The position numbers and the translations under genes are program-made. Positions 1-5,526 of a stretch of DNA of 11,447 nucleotides are shown here, piece by piece. This stretch comes from an archaeon (GTDB lineage: Archaea; Iainarchaeota; Iainarchaeia; Iainarchaeales; GCA-2688035): the NCBI GenBank assembly GCA_030745815.1, contig JASLNX010000085.1:1-11447 (forward strand), given 5' to 3'. The notes under the pieces are model-generated. The model was not told the origin of the DNA and did not search any database. It saw only the letters and a program-made list of their open reading frames with translations. Position 1 is the first letter of the stretch. Every line of letters starts with the position of its first letter.

Positions 1-1524
1 AAGCTGCAGTGCAGCTGTTTCGTTGGCCTCAAGTGAAATTCCCTCAATCGCTTCTGAGGAAGCTCCCTGTGGCAGGTTTACAATTTCAACCGATGCCTCA
101 AATTCTTCGTCTGAATTGTTTCTAATTGAAACAATAAAGCCTGTTTCACCGTCAATTGTTACTTGTGTTGGGAAGGAAACAATTTCAAGGTCCTCAGTCC
201 TCTCAATTCTTTCTTCTAATACATTAAACTTAAGTGTTTCAGTGAATGTTTCAGAGTCTGCTTCAATTATCAAATCAAACTCGTAAGATCCAAGGTCTGT
301 GTCCTCAGAGGTTGTTACTGAAACGTAAACATACTTTTGTTCGTTTTCCTCCAATTCAAATCTTTTGTCAGAGATTGAAACGTTTATTGTGTCTTCATCC
401 AAGCCAACAGCCCTAATGTGATAATCTTCTTCGTAGTCCCCTGTGTTTTTTACAAGAACTGTGAACACTTCGCTAAGGCACTGTGCAATATCCAAATTGT
501 TGTTTACAACTTCAACTTCGCTTCCACCAGACTTTCTAACGTAAACACACTTTGAAATTTCCCTTGTTTCGCCTGAGTCGTTGTCCCAAACAACCAATTC
601 AAGGTCGTGCCTGCCTGTTTCGTCAGATTCTCTTGGGCTAACATCTATTCTGAAGGTTCTTGTTTCGTTTTCCTCAATTGTAATTCTACTGTCGTAGTCT
701 ACTGGCAAGTCGCTTAAAACAGCAACCCTTAGGTCAATTTCCTCGTCAGAGAGGTTTTCTATTGTGTAACTAACCCTTTCATCCTCTCCCTTTTCAAGGT
801 ACTGGCAGCCGCTTGAAACGTCAACTGAAAAATCAAGGTCTTCTTCAAGACAGTCTTTTACTCTAATTGTGCCAATCTTTTTTGCCTGCTCCCAATCTGA
901 TTCAGCAAAAAGGCTTACTCTATAGTTTCCAAGCTGCATGCTTCTGCTTGTGTGAACGTAAACTTTTGCGTACTCGTCTTCAAATGCATCAAGGGTCATT
1001 TCGTTTGGGCTAAAGTATGGGAGAAGCATTTCGTTGTCTGCCCAAAGCCTCAAATTCTTGAAGTCGGATGAATTGTTTTTTATAAGAACTGAAAAGTAAT
1101 CTCTTTCTCCCCTGCAAACGTCTGCATCAAAAGCGGTTATTTCAATTGTTGGTTCGCTCAAAATCTTTACGTCAACTTGGTGGAATGCGATTCCAAATTC
1201 AGTACTTTCAGCAAAGATTATAGCGGAATAGGTTGTGTTTGGTGCGTCAATTGTTGAAATGCTTAGTGCAAGGTTTGTATGGGAGTTGGCTGGAAGGCAA
1301 ACTTCCTCTAAAGAAGGAACTGCGTTAACATAGCTTGAATCGGTTTCTCCTGAGAAATCAAGGCAGACTTCTTCGTCAAAATTGTTTTCAACAGTTATTG
1401 GAACTCCGATTGAAGCGTTTCTGTTAATGGAAACTGTGTCTGTGTCAGAGTAAACTGAGACATAGGCAAAGCAGTTTGCTGCTAAAAGCAGCATAAACAG
1501 TGAAACAAGGATTTTGTGGTTCAT
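1..1524 (-). CDS. Secreted tandem Ig-like repeat surface protein, C-terminus cut by window edge
   Basis: The reverse-strand frame from ATG 1524 is open to base 1, giving 508 residues with no stop, so the gene is partial at its 3' end. The first 20 residues form a signal peptide (hydrophobic LVSLFMLLLAA, likely cleaved after CFA). The rest is beta-rich, acidic and repetitive, with about five Ig-like/CARDB- or NEW3-like domains at roughly 22-125, 126-225, 226-330, 331-445 and 446 onward. Each opens with a strand pattern such as FSVLIKN, VSYTIEN, FTVLVKN or FIVSIRN. Cysteines recur near domain boundaries (C137/C225 and C240/C326, 86-88 apart), which suggests one disulfide per domain. About nine N-x-S/T sequons are present. 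The start lies directly after the TAA of the upstream gene and has a good Shine-Dalgarno. It is probably an adhesin-like or envelope protein; exact function unknown. Confidence 0.85.
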   Translation of the reverse strand, partial: MNHKILVSLFMLLLAANCFAYVSVYSDTDTVSINRNASIGVPITVENNFDEEVCLDFSGETDSSYVNAVPSLEEVCLPANSHTNLALSISTIDAPNTTYSAIIFAESTEFGIAFHQVDVKILSEPTIEITAFDADVCRGERDYFSVLIKNNSSDFKNLRLWADNEMLLPYFSPNEMTLDAFEDEYAKVYVHTSRSMQLGNYRVSLFAESDWEQAKKIGTIRVKDCLEEDLDFSVDVSSGCQYLEKGEDERVSYTIENLSDEEIDLRVAVLSDLPVDYDSRITIEENETRTFRIDVSPRESDETGRHDLELVVWDNDSGETREISKCVYVRKSGGSEVEVVNNNLDIAQCLSEVFTVLVKNTGDYEEDYHIRAVGLDEDTINVSISDKRFELEENEQKYVYVSVTTSEDTDLGSYEFDLIIEADSETFTETLKFNVLEERIERTEDLEIVSFPTQVTIDGETGFIVSIRNNSDEEFEASVEIVNLPQGASSEAIEGISLEANETAALQL

Positions 1525-2070
1525 TTACTGGCCTCCCATTCTTTTAGTAAATCTTGCAATAAATGCAATAAGAAGTATTGCCGCAATAAGGCCAAGAACA
1601 ACGTTTAATGCAAGTTCAGGGGTTAAAGCAGGCATTGCGCCAAGGGTAAAAAACCCAACTGCTGGGTTGGTTGTTTCAGGCTCTTCTGGTGCCTGAATGG
1701 TAGGGGGTGTTTCACCCTGTTGGGCTCTAAAAACAAGATTAATATTTTTAACAAACTTTTTGTCTCCAAGAGTTATTTCAAGCTTGCTTTGGTAAGTTTG
1801 GCTTACAAGGTCACTTCTTGGAAAAACAGTAATTGAAACGGTTTTGGTTCTGTTGCCTGCAACAGTTCCGGAGTCCTGGTTTACCTCAAAGCGGGTTGGA
1901 GCAGTAAATTCAACTGAGAAATCCTGTGCTGTTTCCTCAGAGTTTACAATTTTAACATTAATTTCTTTGGCCTCGTCGTACAAGTAGACTGTTCCAGGGC
2001 TGTCAACGTCAGCAGCGTAAGCTGAAGCGAAAACCGTCATTAATGCAATTACTGCAAAGAGATATCTCAT
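1525..2070 (-). CDS. Membrane-anchored single Ig-like domain surface protein
   Basis: A 181-residue protein from ATG 2070. This start was preferred to the in-frame ATG at 2103 because MRYLFAVIALMTVFASAYA is a textbook signal peptide (cleavage after AYA, residue 19) and the 11 extra residues would bury it. Residues about 21-117 form one beta-sandwich Ig-like (NEW3/CARDB-type) domain with alternating strands such as INVKIVN and KTVSITV. A Pro/Glu/Thr-rich linker follows (about 118-137), then a transmembrane helix at about 154-173 (LNVVLGLIAAILLIAFIARF) and a short basic tail RFTKR. The topology is therefore outside domain, one helix, cytoplasmic tail. Its stop abuts the start of the multi-domain Ig-like protein, so the two form an operon and may share an envelope role. 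No enzyme motif is visible; function unknown. Confidence 0.85.
   Translation of the reverse strand: MRYLFAVIALMTVFASAYAADVDSPGTVYLYDEAKEINVKIVNSEETAQDFSVEFTAPTRFEVNQDSGTVAGNRTKTVSITVFPRSDLVSQTYQSKLEITLGDKKFVKNINLVFRAQQGETPPTIQAPEEPETTNPAVGFFTLGAMPALTPELALNVVLGLIAAILLIAFIARFTKRMGGQ
1532..1537 (-). promoter_or_regulatory. Shine-Dalgarno GGGAGG fixing the start of the large Ig-like protein
   Basis: On the minus strand GGGAGG ends seven bases before ATG 1524. It lies inside the last codons of the upstream gene, whose TAA touches this ATG (TAAATG). This supports the start and suggests translational coupling. Confidence 0.7.
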
Positions 2071-2120
2071 TTTGTAAAAACCCCCAAGGCAAGCAGACTT
2101 CACTAATTAACTAAAGCCTG

Positions 2121-2127
2121 TTATATA
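2121..2127 (-). promoter_or_regulatory. Candidate TATA box (TATATAA) for the Ig-like surface operon
   Basis: Minus-strand TATATAA is preceded by a purine-rich BRE-like GGGAAG. A transcript starting about 25 bases downstream would begin near 2098 and leave a leader of about 28 bases before ATG 2070, carrying GGGGG as a possible ribosome site. Confidence 0.5.
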
Positions 2128-2143
2128 CTTCCCTTTGCCGAAG

Positions 2144-2151
2144 TATTTAAA
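2144..2151 (-). promoter_or_regulatory. Second candidate TATA box (TTTAAATA) for the same operon
   Basis: Minus-strand TTTAAATA matches the archaeal consensus well and lies 17-30 bases upstream of the other candidate. It would place initiation near 2122. The sequence does not tell which box is used, or whether both are. Confidence 0.45.
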
Positions 2152-2213
2152 GCTATCGTTGATGGCTGTTTTTAGGCGTTCTTCGGGCAATTAGGGGGCT
2201 TAGGAAAACTGTT

Positions 2214-2789
2214 TTAGGCTTTTTTGAATTCTATATCCTCGCTTGTTGTGTAAAGCTCAATTGTTCGCATACATTGGGGTTTGTCTCCCCATGTTGAACC
2301 CATTGGCAAGTTGTGAACAGAGCGTCCTTTTATTAGAACATTTTTTGCGTAAATTTTTGTCGGGGTAGACATATTTCTTGTTTCGACTTGTTGGCCACTG
2401 TGTATTGGTAGTATGGGGTCCCAATTTCTTAAAGCGTCTGTTATGCTGTTGGTGTCGGTTAATTTTAAGTGAAATGCATATGTTTTTACAGCGCGCATTT
2501 CTTCGTAAGTTATTGCTTCGTCTATGTATTGGAAGATGTGGATTGAGTCTTTCATTATGCTTCCGCCTGTAGTATATGCTTTGAGGTTTACTGTCTTTCC
2601 TTCGCAAGGCAACTGTTTTTCGCATTGATCTAAATCAGTTGTCCACGCATACCAATCAGGGCCACACAATTCAGAAATATCAGCATTTGTGATAAAAGTA
2701 TCTTCAACTATTTCTTCATCTGGCTCAACACACCCGCTTAAAGCAATTGCAAGAATCAGCAATCCAACCAGTAAACTCTTTCCATTCAT
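2214..2789 (-). CDS. Putative lipoprotein of unknown function
   Basis: A 191-residue protein from ATG 2789. It has a lipoprotein signal peptide: MNGKSLL, a hydrophobic stretch, and the lipobox LSGC with C20 as the predicted lipid-attachment cysteine, followed by the acidic VEPDEE. An ATG at 2807 would add six residues, but the K-containing N-terminus from 2789 is the more compact signal. The mature part has further cysteines near residues 42, 56, 62 and 169, likely disulfides. Its strand-rich middle (GKTVNLKAYTT, then YAFHLKLTD, then TKIYAKNVLIKGR) could be a small OB-like beta-barrel, but this is a weak resemblance. I do not recognise the family. It lies behind the XRE-CBS gene on the same strand but has its own TATA box in the 78-base gap, so it need not be co-transcribed. 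Confidence 0.8.
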   Translation of the reverse strand: MNGKSLLVGLLILAIALSGCVEPDEEIVEDTFITNADISELCGPDWYAWTTDLDQCEKQLPCEGKTVNLKAYTTGGSIMKDSIHIFQYIDEAITYEEMRAVKTYAFHLKLTDTNSITDALRNWDPILPIHSGQQVETRNMSTPTKIYAKNVLIKGRSVHNLPMGSTWGDKPQCMRTIELYTTSEDIEFKKA

Positions 2790-2853
2790 TTCAATCCCAA
2801 TAAGCACAAACCCCTATTTTATTGTTTCGCTCACCTATGAAAGCCGCTTCCCC

Positions 2854-2862
2854 TTATATATA
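2854..2862 (-). promoter_or_regulatory. TATA box (TATATATAA) for the lipoprotein gene
   Basis: A strong archaeal-type box lies just after the stop of the XRE-CBS gene. Initiation about 25-28 bases downstream (near 2830) would leave a leader of about 40 bases before ATG 2789. The box is nearly symmetric, but the only gene start close downstream is on the minus strand. Confidence 0.6.
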
Positions 2863-2867
2863 GGGGG

Positions 2868-3422
2868 CTATTTCTTGAGCATTGCCTTGAGCAAATCGGA
2901 CTTTGTGAGAATGCCGTTTATTTTGCCCCGTTTCTTTACTAGAACCGCTGGGCTGTAGTTTAAGAGTTGTGAAACAACCTGTAGTGGTGTGCTCTCTTGA
3001 ATTGTTGGACAGGCCTCGTCCATTACGTCTGACACCTTGTCCTTTTGAAGGTCTGCGCCTGCGTTGATTTTTGCAAGCATTCCCCGCTCTGTTATCAGGC
3101 CAACGTTTTGCCCGTTTTTTAGAACAGGCAGTTGGGAAAGGCCGTTCTTTTCAAGAGTTTTTACTGCTGATTTTATGGAGTCTGATTCGTTAACGTGAAG
3201 TACCTTTTTTGTCATTGCGTCCTTTGCCCGCGGGGTTTTTTCCTCGTGAATTTTTTCAAGAATATCAAACAGGCGCTTTGCCTTGTCGTAACTTGGAATT
3301 ATTTTGCCTGCTTCAAGCTTTGCAATAAGGCTTTGGGAGACCCCGCTAAGGGAAGCTAGTCCTGACTGGGTAAGGTTTTGTCTTTTTCTAAGAAGTTTTA
3401 TTTCAGAAAGGTCTGGAAGCAT
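2868..3422 (-). CDS. XRE-family transcriptional regulator with two C-terminal CBS domains
   Basis: A 184-residue protein from ATG 3422. Residues about 8-60 form a Cro/C1 helix-turn-helix: LRKRQNLTQSGLASLSGVSQSLIAKLEAGK is the typical LTQxxLAxxxGVSQSxIxxxExG pattern. Residues about 68-122 and 130-183 are paired CBS domains, with GLITERGML and GILTKSDLL as the usual strand-turn motifs that contact nucleotide ribose and phosphate. In this family CBS pairs bind adenosyl ligands (AMP, ATP or SAM), so this is probably a ligand-sensing DNA-binding regulator. The in-frame ATG 3473 would add 17 residues that fit no HTH family N-terminus and overlap the TATA box at 3444-3450. That box lies about 25 bases before ATG 3422 with no Shine-Dalgarno, so a leaderless start is likely. 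The gene diverges from metK; ligand and targets are inferred, not shown. Confidence 0.9.
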   Translation of the reverse strand: MLPDLSEIKLLRKRQNLTQSGLASLSGVSQSLIAKLEAGKIIPSYDKAKRLFDILEKIHEEKTPRAKDAMTKKVLHVNESDSIKSAVKTLEKNGLSQLPVLKNGQNVGLITERGMLAKINAGADLQKDKVSDVMDEACPTIQESTPLQVVSQLLNYSPAVLVKKRGKINGILTKSDLLKAMLKK

Positions 3423-3443
3423 ACTGAAATTGTTTGGGCAAAG

Positions 3444-3450
3444 TTTAAAT
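3444..3450 (-). promoter_or_regulatory. TATA-like box (ATTTAAA) of the XRE-CBS gene
   Basis: Minus-strand ATTTAAA is centred about 25 bases upstream of ATG 3422, which predicts a leaderless mRNA beginning at or next to the A of the start codon. This agrees with the lack of a Shine-Dalgarno and with the shorter start. Confidence 0.5.
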
Positions 3451-3464
3451 TCATATTGGAATAA

Positions 3465-3493
3465 TTTTGTCAAAAAACATTCGGTTTTAAACC
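3465..3493. promoter_or_regulatory. Two odd-centred 11-bp palindromes in the regulator/metK divergent region
   Basis: TTTTG-T-CAAAA (3465-3475) and GGTTT-T-AAACC (3483-3493) are both perfect 5+1+5 palindromes, with centres 18 bases apart. They lie between the divergent TATA boxes. They are candidate operators for the XRE-CBS protein, but AT-rich palindromes of this length also arise by chance. Confidence 0.35.
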
Positions 3494-3516
3494 TAATTTG
3501 ATTTGTTTGATATGTC

Positions 3517-3525
3517 TTTTATTTA
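3517..3525 (+). promoter_or_regulatory. Candidate TATA box (TTTTATTTA) of metK
   Basis: It lies about 47 bases before ATG 3568. Initiation near 3546 would leave a leader of about 22 bases that contains the ribosome site GGGAGTGGTG. A later TTTAAAA at 3536-3542 would give a nearly leaderless transcript, which fits the visible ribosome site less well. Confidence 0.45.
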
Positions 3526-3567
3526 ACACTGTAGATTTAAAAACGAAAAATTTGGGAGTGGTGTTTA

Positions 3568-4728
3568 ATGAGAACTAATGGAAAATTTTTGTTTACCTCT
3601 GAGGCAATGACAGAGGGGCACCCTGATAAGGTGTGCGATCAAATAAGTGATGCGGTTCTTGATGAAATAATCAAGGACGATCCAAATGCAAGGGTTGCTT
3701 GTGAAACAATGGCTGGAATGGGCTTTATTATTGTCACAGGTGAAATTACAACCAAGACCTATGTTGATGTTCAAAAGGTTGTGAGAATGGTGCTTGAGGA
3801 TATTGGTTACAATAAGCCAGAGTACGGTTTTGACACGCAGAGTGTTGGAGTTTTAACTTCAATTCACGAGCAGAGCGCTGACATTGCAATGGGAGTTAAC
3901 GAAAAAGAAGGCCAGAGTGGTGCCGGAGACCAGGGAATGATGTCTGGTTACGCAACAAACGAAACCCCGGAACTTATGCCTGCTCCAATAATGTATGCCC
4001 ACAAGCTTGCAATGAAGCTTACAGAAGTTCGAAAGGACGGAACGCTGCCTTATCTTAGGCCTGACGGGAAGACCCAGGTTACTATTGAGTACGAGGGCAA
4101 CAAGGTGAAGAGAATCCCAGCAATTGTTGTTGCTGCACAGCACGACCCAGACGTTGAATTGGACCAGCTAAGAGCGGACATTAAGGAAAAGGTAATTAAG
4201 CCTGTTTGCGGCGACTTGATTGACGACAAAACAGAGTACTTCATTAACAACACCGGAAGGTTTGTTCTAGGAGGCCCTGTTGCTGACGCTGGATGTACTG
4301 GTCGAAAGATAATTGTTGACACGTACGGTGGAGTTGGAAACCACGGAGGCGGTGCCTTTTCAGGAAAGGACCCTACAAAGGTTGACAGATCAGCTGCATA
4401 TATGGCAAGGCATATTGCAAAGAACATTGTAAAGGCAGGAATTTCAGACAGGGCAGAGGTTCAGATTTCCTACGCAATTGGGGGAAGGGAACCAATAAGC
4501 CTTTTTGTTGACTTGCACGGAACAGGAAAGTGCGATGCAGCAAAGGTTCAAGAAGCTGTTAAGAAGATTTTCCCACTGCAGCCGTCTGAACTTGTTAAGT
4601 ACCTTGACTTGAAGAAGCCAATTTTCAGAAAAGCTTGTGTTTACGGGCACTTTGGCCACGAGGACGAAATCTTCACGTGGGAAAAGACCGACAAAGCTGA
4701 GGAGTTGAAGAAGGAGTGCGGGCTTTAA
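3568..4728 (+). CDS. metK: S-adenosylmethionine synthetase (methionine adenosyltransferase), bacterial type
   Basis: A 386-residue cytoplasmic enzyme that makes S-adenosylmethionine, phosphate and pyrophosphate from L-methionine and ATP (E. coli MetK has 384 residues). Family signatures are all present: TSEAMTEGHPDKVCDQISD at 10-28 with the GHPDK nucleotide/metal loop, TGEITT at 57-62, the active-site flap GAGDQGMMSGYATNE at 118-132, GCTGRKIIVDTYGG at 242-255, GGGAFSGKDPTKVDRSAAY at 260-278, and the C-terminal HFGHEDEIFTWEKTD. Departures from the usual text are MSGYA where MFGYA is common, and VADAGCTGRK where GDxGLTGRK is common. This is the bacterial/eukaryotic family, not the divergent archaeal MAT family typical of archaea. 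A ribosome site GGGAGTGGTG precedes ATG 3568. It diverges from the CBS regulator gene and is followed by a T-rich tract. Confidence 0.97.
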   Translation: MRTNGKFLFTSEAMTEGHPDKVCDQISDAVLDEIIKDDPNARVACETMAGMGFIIVTGEITTKTYVDVQKVVRMVLEDIGYNKPEYGFDTQSVGVLTSIHEQSADIAMGVNEKEGQSGAGDQGMMSGYATNETPELMPAPIMYAHKLAMKLTEVRKDGTLPYLRPDGKTQVTIEYEGNKVKRIPAIVVAAQHDPDVELDQLRADIKEKVIKPVCGDLIDDKTEYFINNTGRFVLGGPVADAGCTGRKIIVDTYGGVGNHGGGAFSGKDPTKVDRSAAYMARHIAKNIVKAGISDRAEVQISYAIGGREPISLFVDLHGTGKCDAAKVQEAVKKIFPLQPSELVKYLDLKKPIFRKACVYGHFGHEDEIFTWEKTDKAEELKKECGL

Positions 4729-4737
4729 AGCCTGCTC

Positions 4738-4774
4738 TTTACTTCTTTTCTTTTTCTTAATTTTTTTATTTTTC
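4738..4774 (+). terminator. T-rich tract downstream of metK
   Basis: The RNA-like strand after the metK stop is almost pure pyrimidine with several runs of five to seven T (for example TTTTTTT at 4761-4767). Oligo-T tracts without a hairpin are the usual intrinsic termination signal in archaea. Some read-through into the next gene, only 59 bases from metK, is possible. Confidence 0.5.
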
Positions 4775-4787
4775 TCGAGGGGAACCT

Positions 4788-5204
4788 ATGGGGCTTAAGG
4801 AATTTATTGAGGGAAACAAGCTTGCGGCGAGAATTGTTCAAGGCCACTGTCCAGGGGCAAGGGCAAAGTGTAGGCTTTTTGTTACTGACAAGGAAGAGAT
4901 TCTAATTGTGGTTCTTAAGAGTTCTTCAATTGATTTTGAGAAAGTAACTGCAGTTTTGGGAAAGGCCGTTGAACCGGCATCGGAAGAAACGGCCTTGGAG
5001 ATAACTGGTTACAGAAATGAATTTTTGCCGCCTGTTTCAATTTACGGGGTAAAGGTTTTGCTTGACGAGCGAATTGAGGAAAAGGGAACAATTGTTTGCC
5101 CTCTTTCCACTGTTAGTAGTTTGGAGATTCCGGTTTCTGAGATAAAGGATTTTAATGACGACCTAGTAGTAGTTGATATAATAAAAAAGGGGGAATTGAA
5201 TTGA
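4788..5204 (+). CDS. YbaK/ProX-like putative aminoacyl-tRNA deacylase (trans-editing)
   Basis: A 138-residue protein. The order of motifs fits the YbaK/aminoacyl-tRNA editing fold: AKCRLFV (26-32), with K27 at the position of the catalytic lysine in xVKxLxF; a hydrophobic strand ILIVVLK (38-44); IDFEKVTAVLG (48-58), like the usual LDLxKLAxxLG; then ASEETALEITGYRNEFLPPV (64-83), like AspeEvxelTGyxxGgvpP; and VKVLLDERIEE (88-98), like vpVlvDesLle. The family hydrolyses mischarged tRNAs such as Cys- or Ala-tRNAPro. It is shorter than the usual ~155-165 residues because the N-terminal helix is reduced, and the GGVPPF loop has become NEFLPPV, so the substrate may differ. A strong GAGGGG (4777-4782) precedes the start. 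It overlaps the next gene by four bases, a tRNA-binding domain protein. The fold call is fairly secure; activity is inferred. Confidence 0.72.
   Translation: MGLKEFIEGNKLAARIVQGHCPGARAKCRLFVTDKEEILIVVLKSSSIDFEKVTAVLGKAVEPASEETALEITGYRNEFLPPVSIYGVKVLLDERIEEKGTIVCPLSTVSSLEIPVSEIKDFNDDLVVVDIIKKGELN
5189..5193 (+). promoter_or_regulatory. Shine-Dalgarno supporting a TTG start
   Basis: GGGGG ends seven bases before TTG 5201, inside the coding end of the YbaK-like gene. It supports the non-ATG start over the ATG at 5228, which would delete family-conserved N-terminal residues and has no comparable site. Confidence 0.6.
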
Positions 5205-5524
5205 TTTCTTTTGACGAGTTTCAGAAAATGGAAATTAAGACCGCGAAAATAATTAAGGCCGAAGACATCCCTGGAAAGGACAAGTTGTTTAAGCTAGAAG
5301 TAGACGTTGGAGAGGAATCCAACAGAACTCTTGTTGCCGGCTTAAAGCCACAGTACTCTGCAGCAGATCTTGAGGGCAAGGCAATAATTGTTGTAACCAA
5401 TTTAGCCCCGGCAAAGATTGCTGGGGTTGAAAGCAACGGAATGCTTTTGGCAGTTGACATTGGTAGTGACACATCCTTTCTAACTACAGACAAGGAAGTT
5501 CCACCTGGTTCAAGAATCTGCTAG
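5201..5524 (+). CDS. Stand-alone tRNA-binding OB-fold protein, MetRS C-terminal (beta) type
   Basis: A 107-residue single-domain protein of the EMAPII/Arc1p/MetRS-C tRNA-binding family. ISFDEFQKMEIKTAKI (2-17) matches the family start IsiddFxkvdirVgkI. RTLVAGLKPQYSAADLEGK (42-60) and VVTNLAPAKIAGVESNGMLLA (64-84) match the MetRS C-terminal pattern (vsGlxxyYxpEeLxGk, NLxPaklrGxeSxGMiLa). This argues against CsaA, which has SSAQI in that region. Such domains bind the outside corner of tRNA non-specifically and hold it for a synthetase or partner; in several archaea the MetRS C-domain is a separate gene. The start is TTG, overlapping the YbaK-like TGA stop (TTGA); homology of residues 2-10 and the GGGGG site support it. 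It converges with traB, two bases between stops. Confidence 0.9.
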   Translation: MISFDEFQKMEIKTAKIIKAEDIPGKDKLFKLEVDVGEESNRTLVAGLKPQYSAADLEGKAIIVVTNLAPAKIAGVESNGMLLAVDIGSDTSFLTTDKEVPPGSRIC

Positions 5525-5526
5525 TT

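Noticed and set aside
23..286. Plus-strand open frame of 87 codons.
   Set aside because: It is Ser/Thr-rich shadow coding opposite the Ig-like repeat gene, whose minus-strand frame is open throughout with a signal peptide.
2071..2103. Eleven-residue extension of the Ig-like membrane protein from ATG 2103.
   Set aside because: It would place polar residues before a complete signal peptide that begins at ATG 2070.
2257..2625. Minus-strand frame of 122 codons overlapping the lipoprotein gene.
   Set aside because: It is very Arg/Asn/His-rich out-of-frame reading of a gene with a clear signal peptide and lipobox.
3423..3473. Seventeen-residue N-terminal extension of the XRE-CBS protein from ATG 3473.
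   Set aside because: The extension does not resemble the family N-terminus and overlaps a TATA box placed correctly for a start at 3422.
4050..4427. Minus-strand open frame of 125 codons inside metK.
   Set aside because: It lies wholly opposite strongly conserved metK sequence and has no recognisable features.
5201..5524. CsaA chaperone as the identity of the OB-fold protein.
   Set aside because: The CsaA hallmark SSAQI is absent; the LVAGLKPQYSAADLEGK and VESNGMLLA text fits the MetRS C-terminal type.
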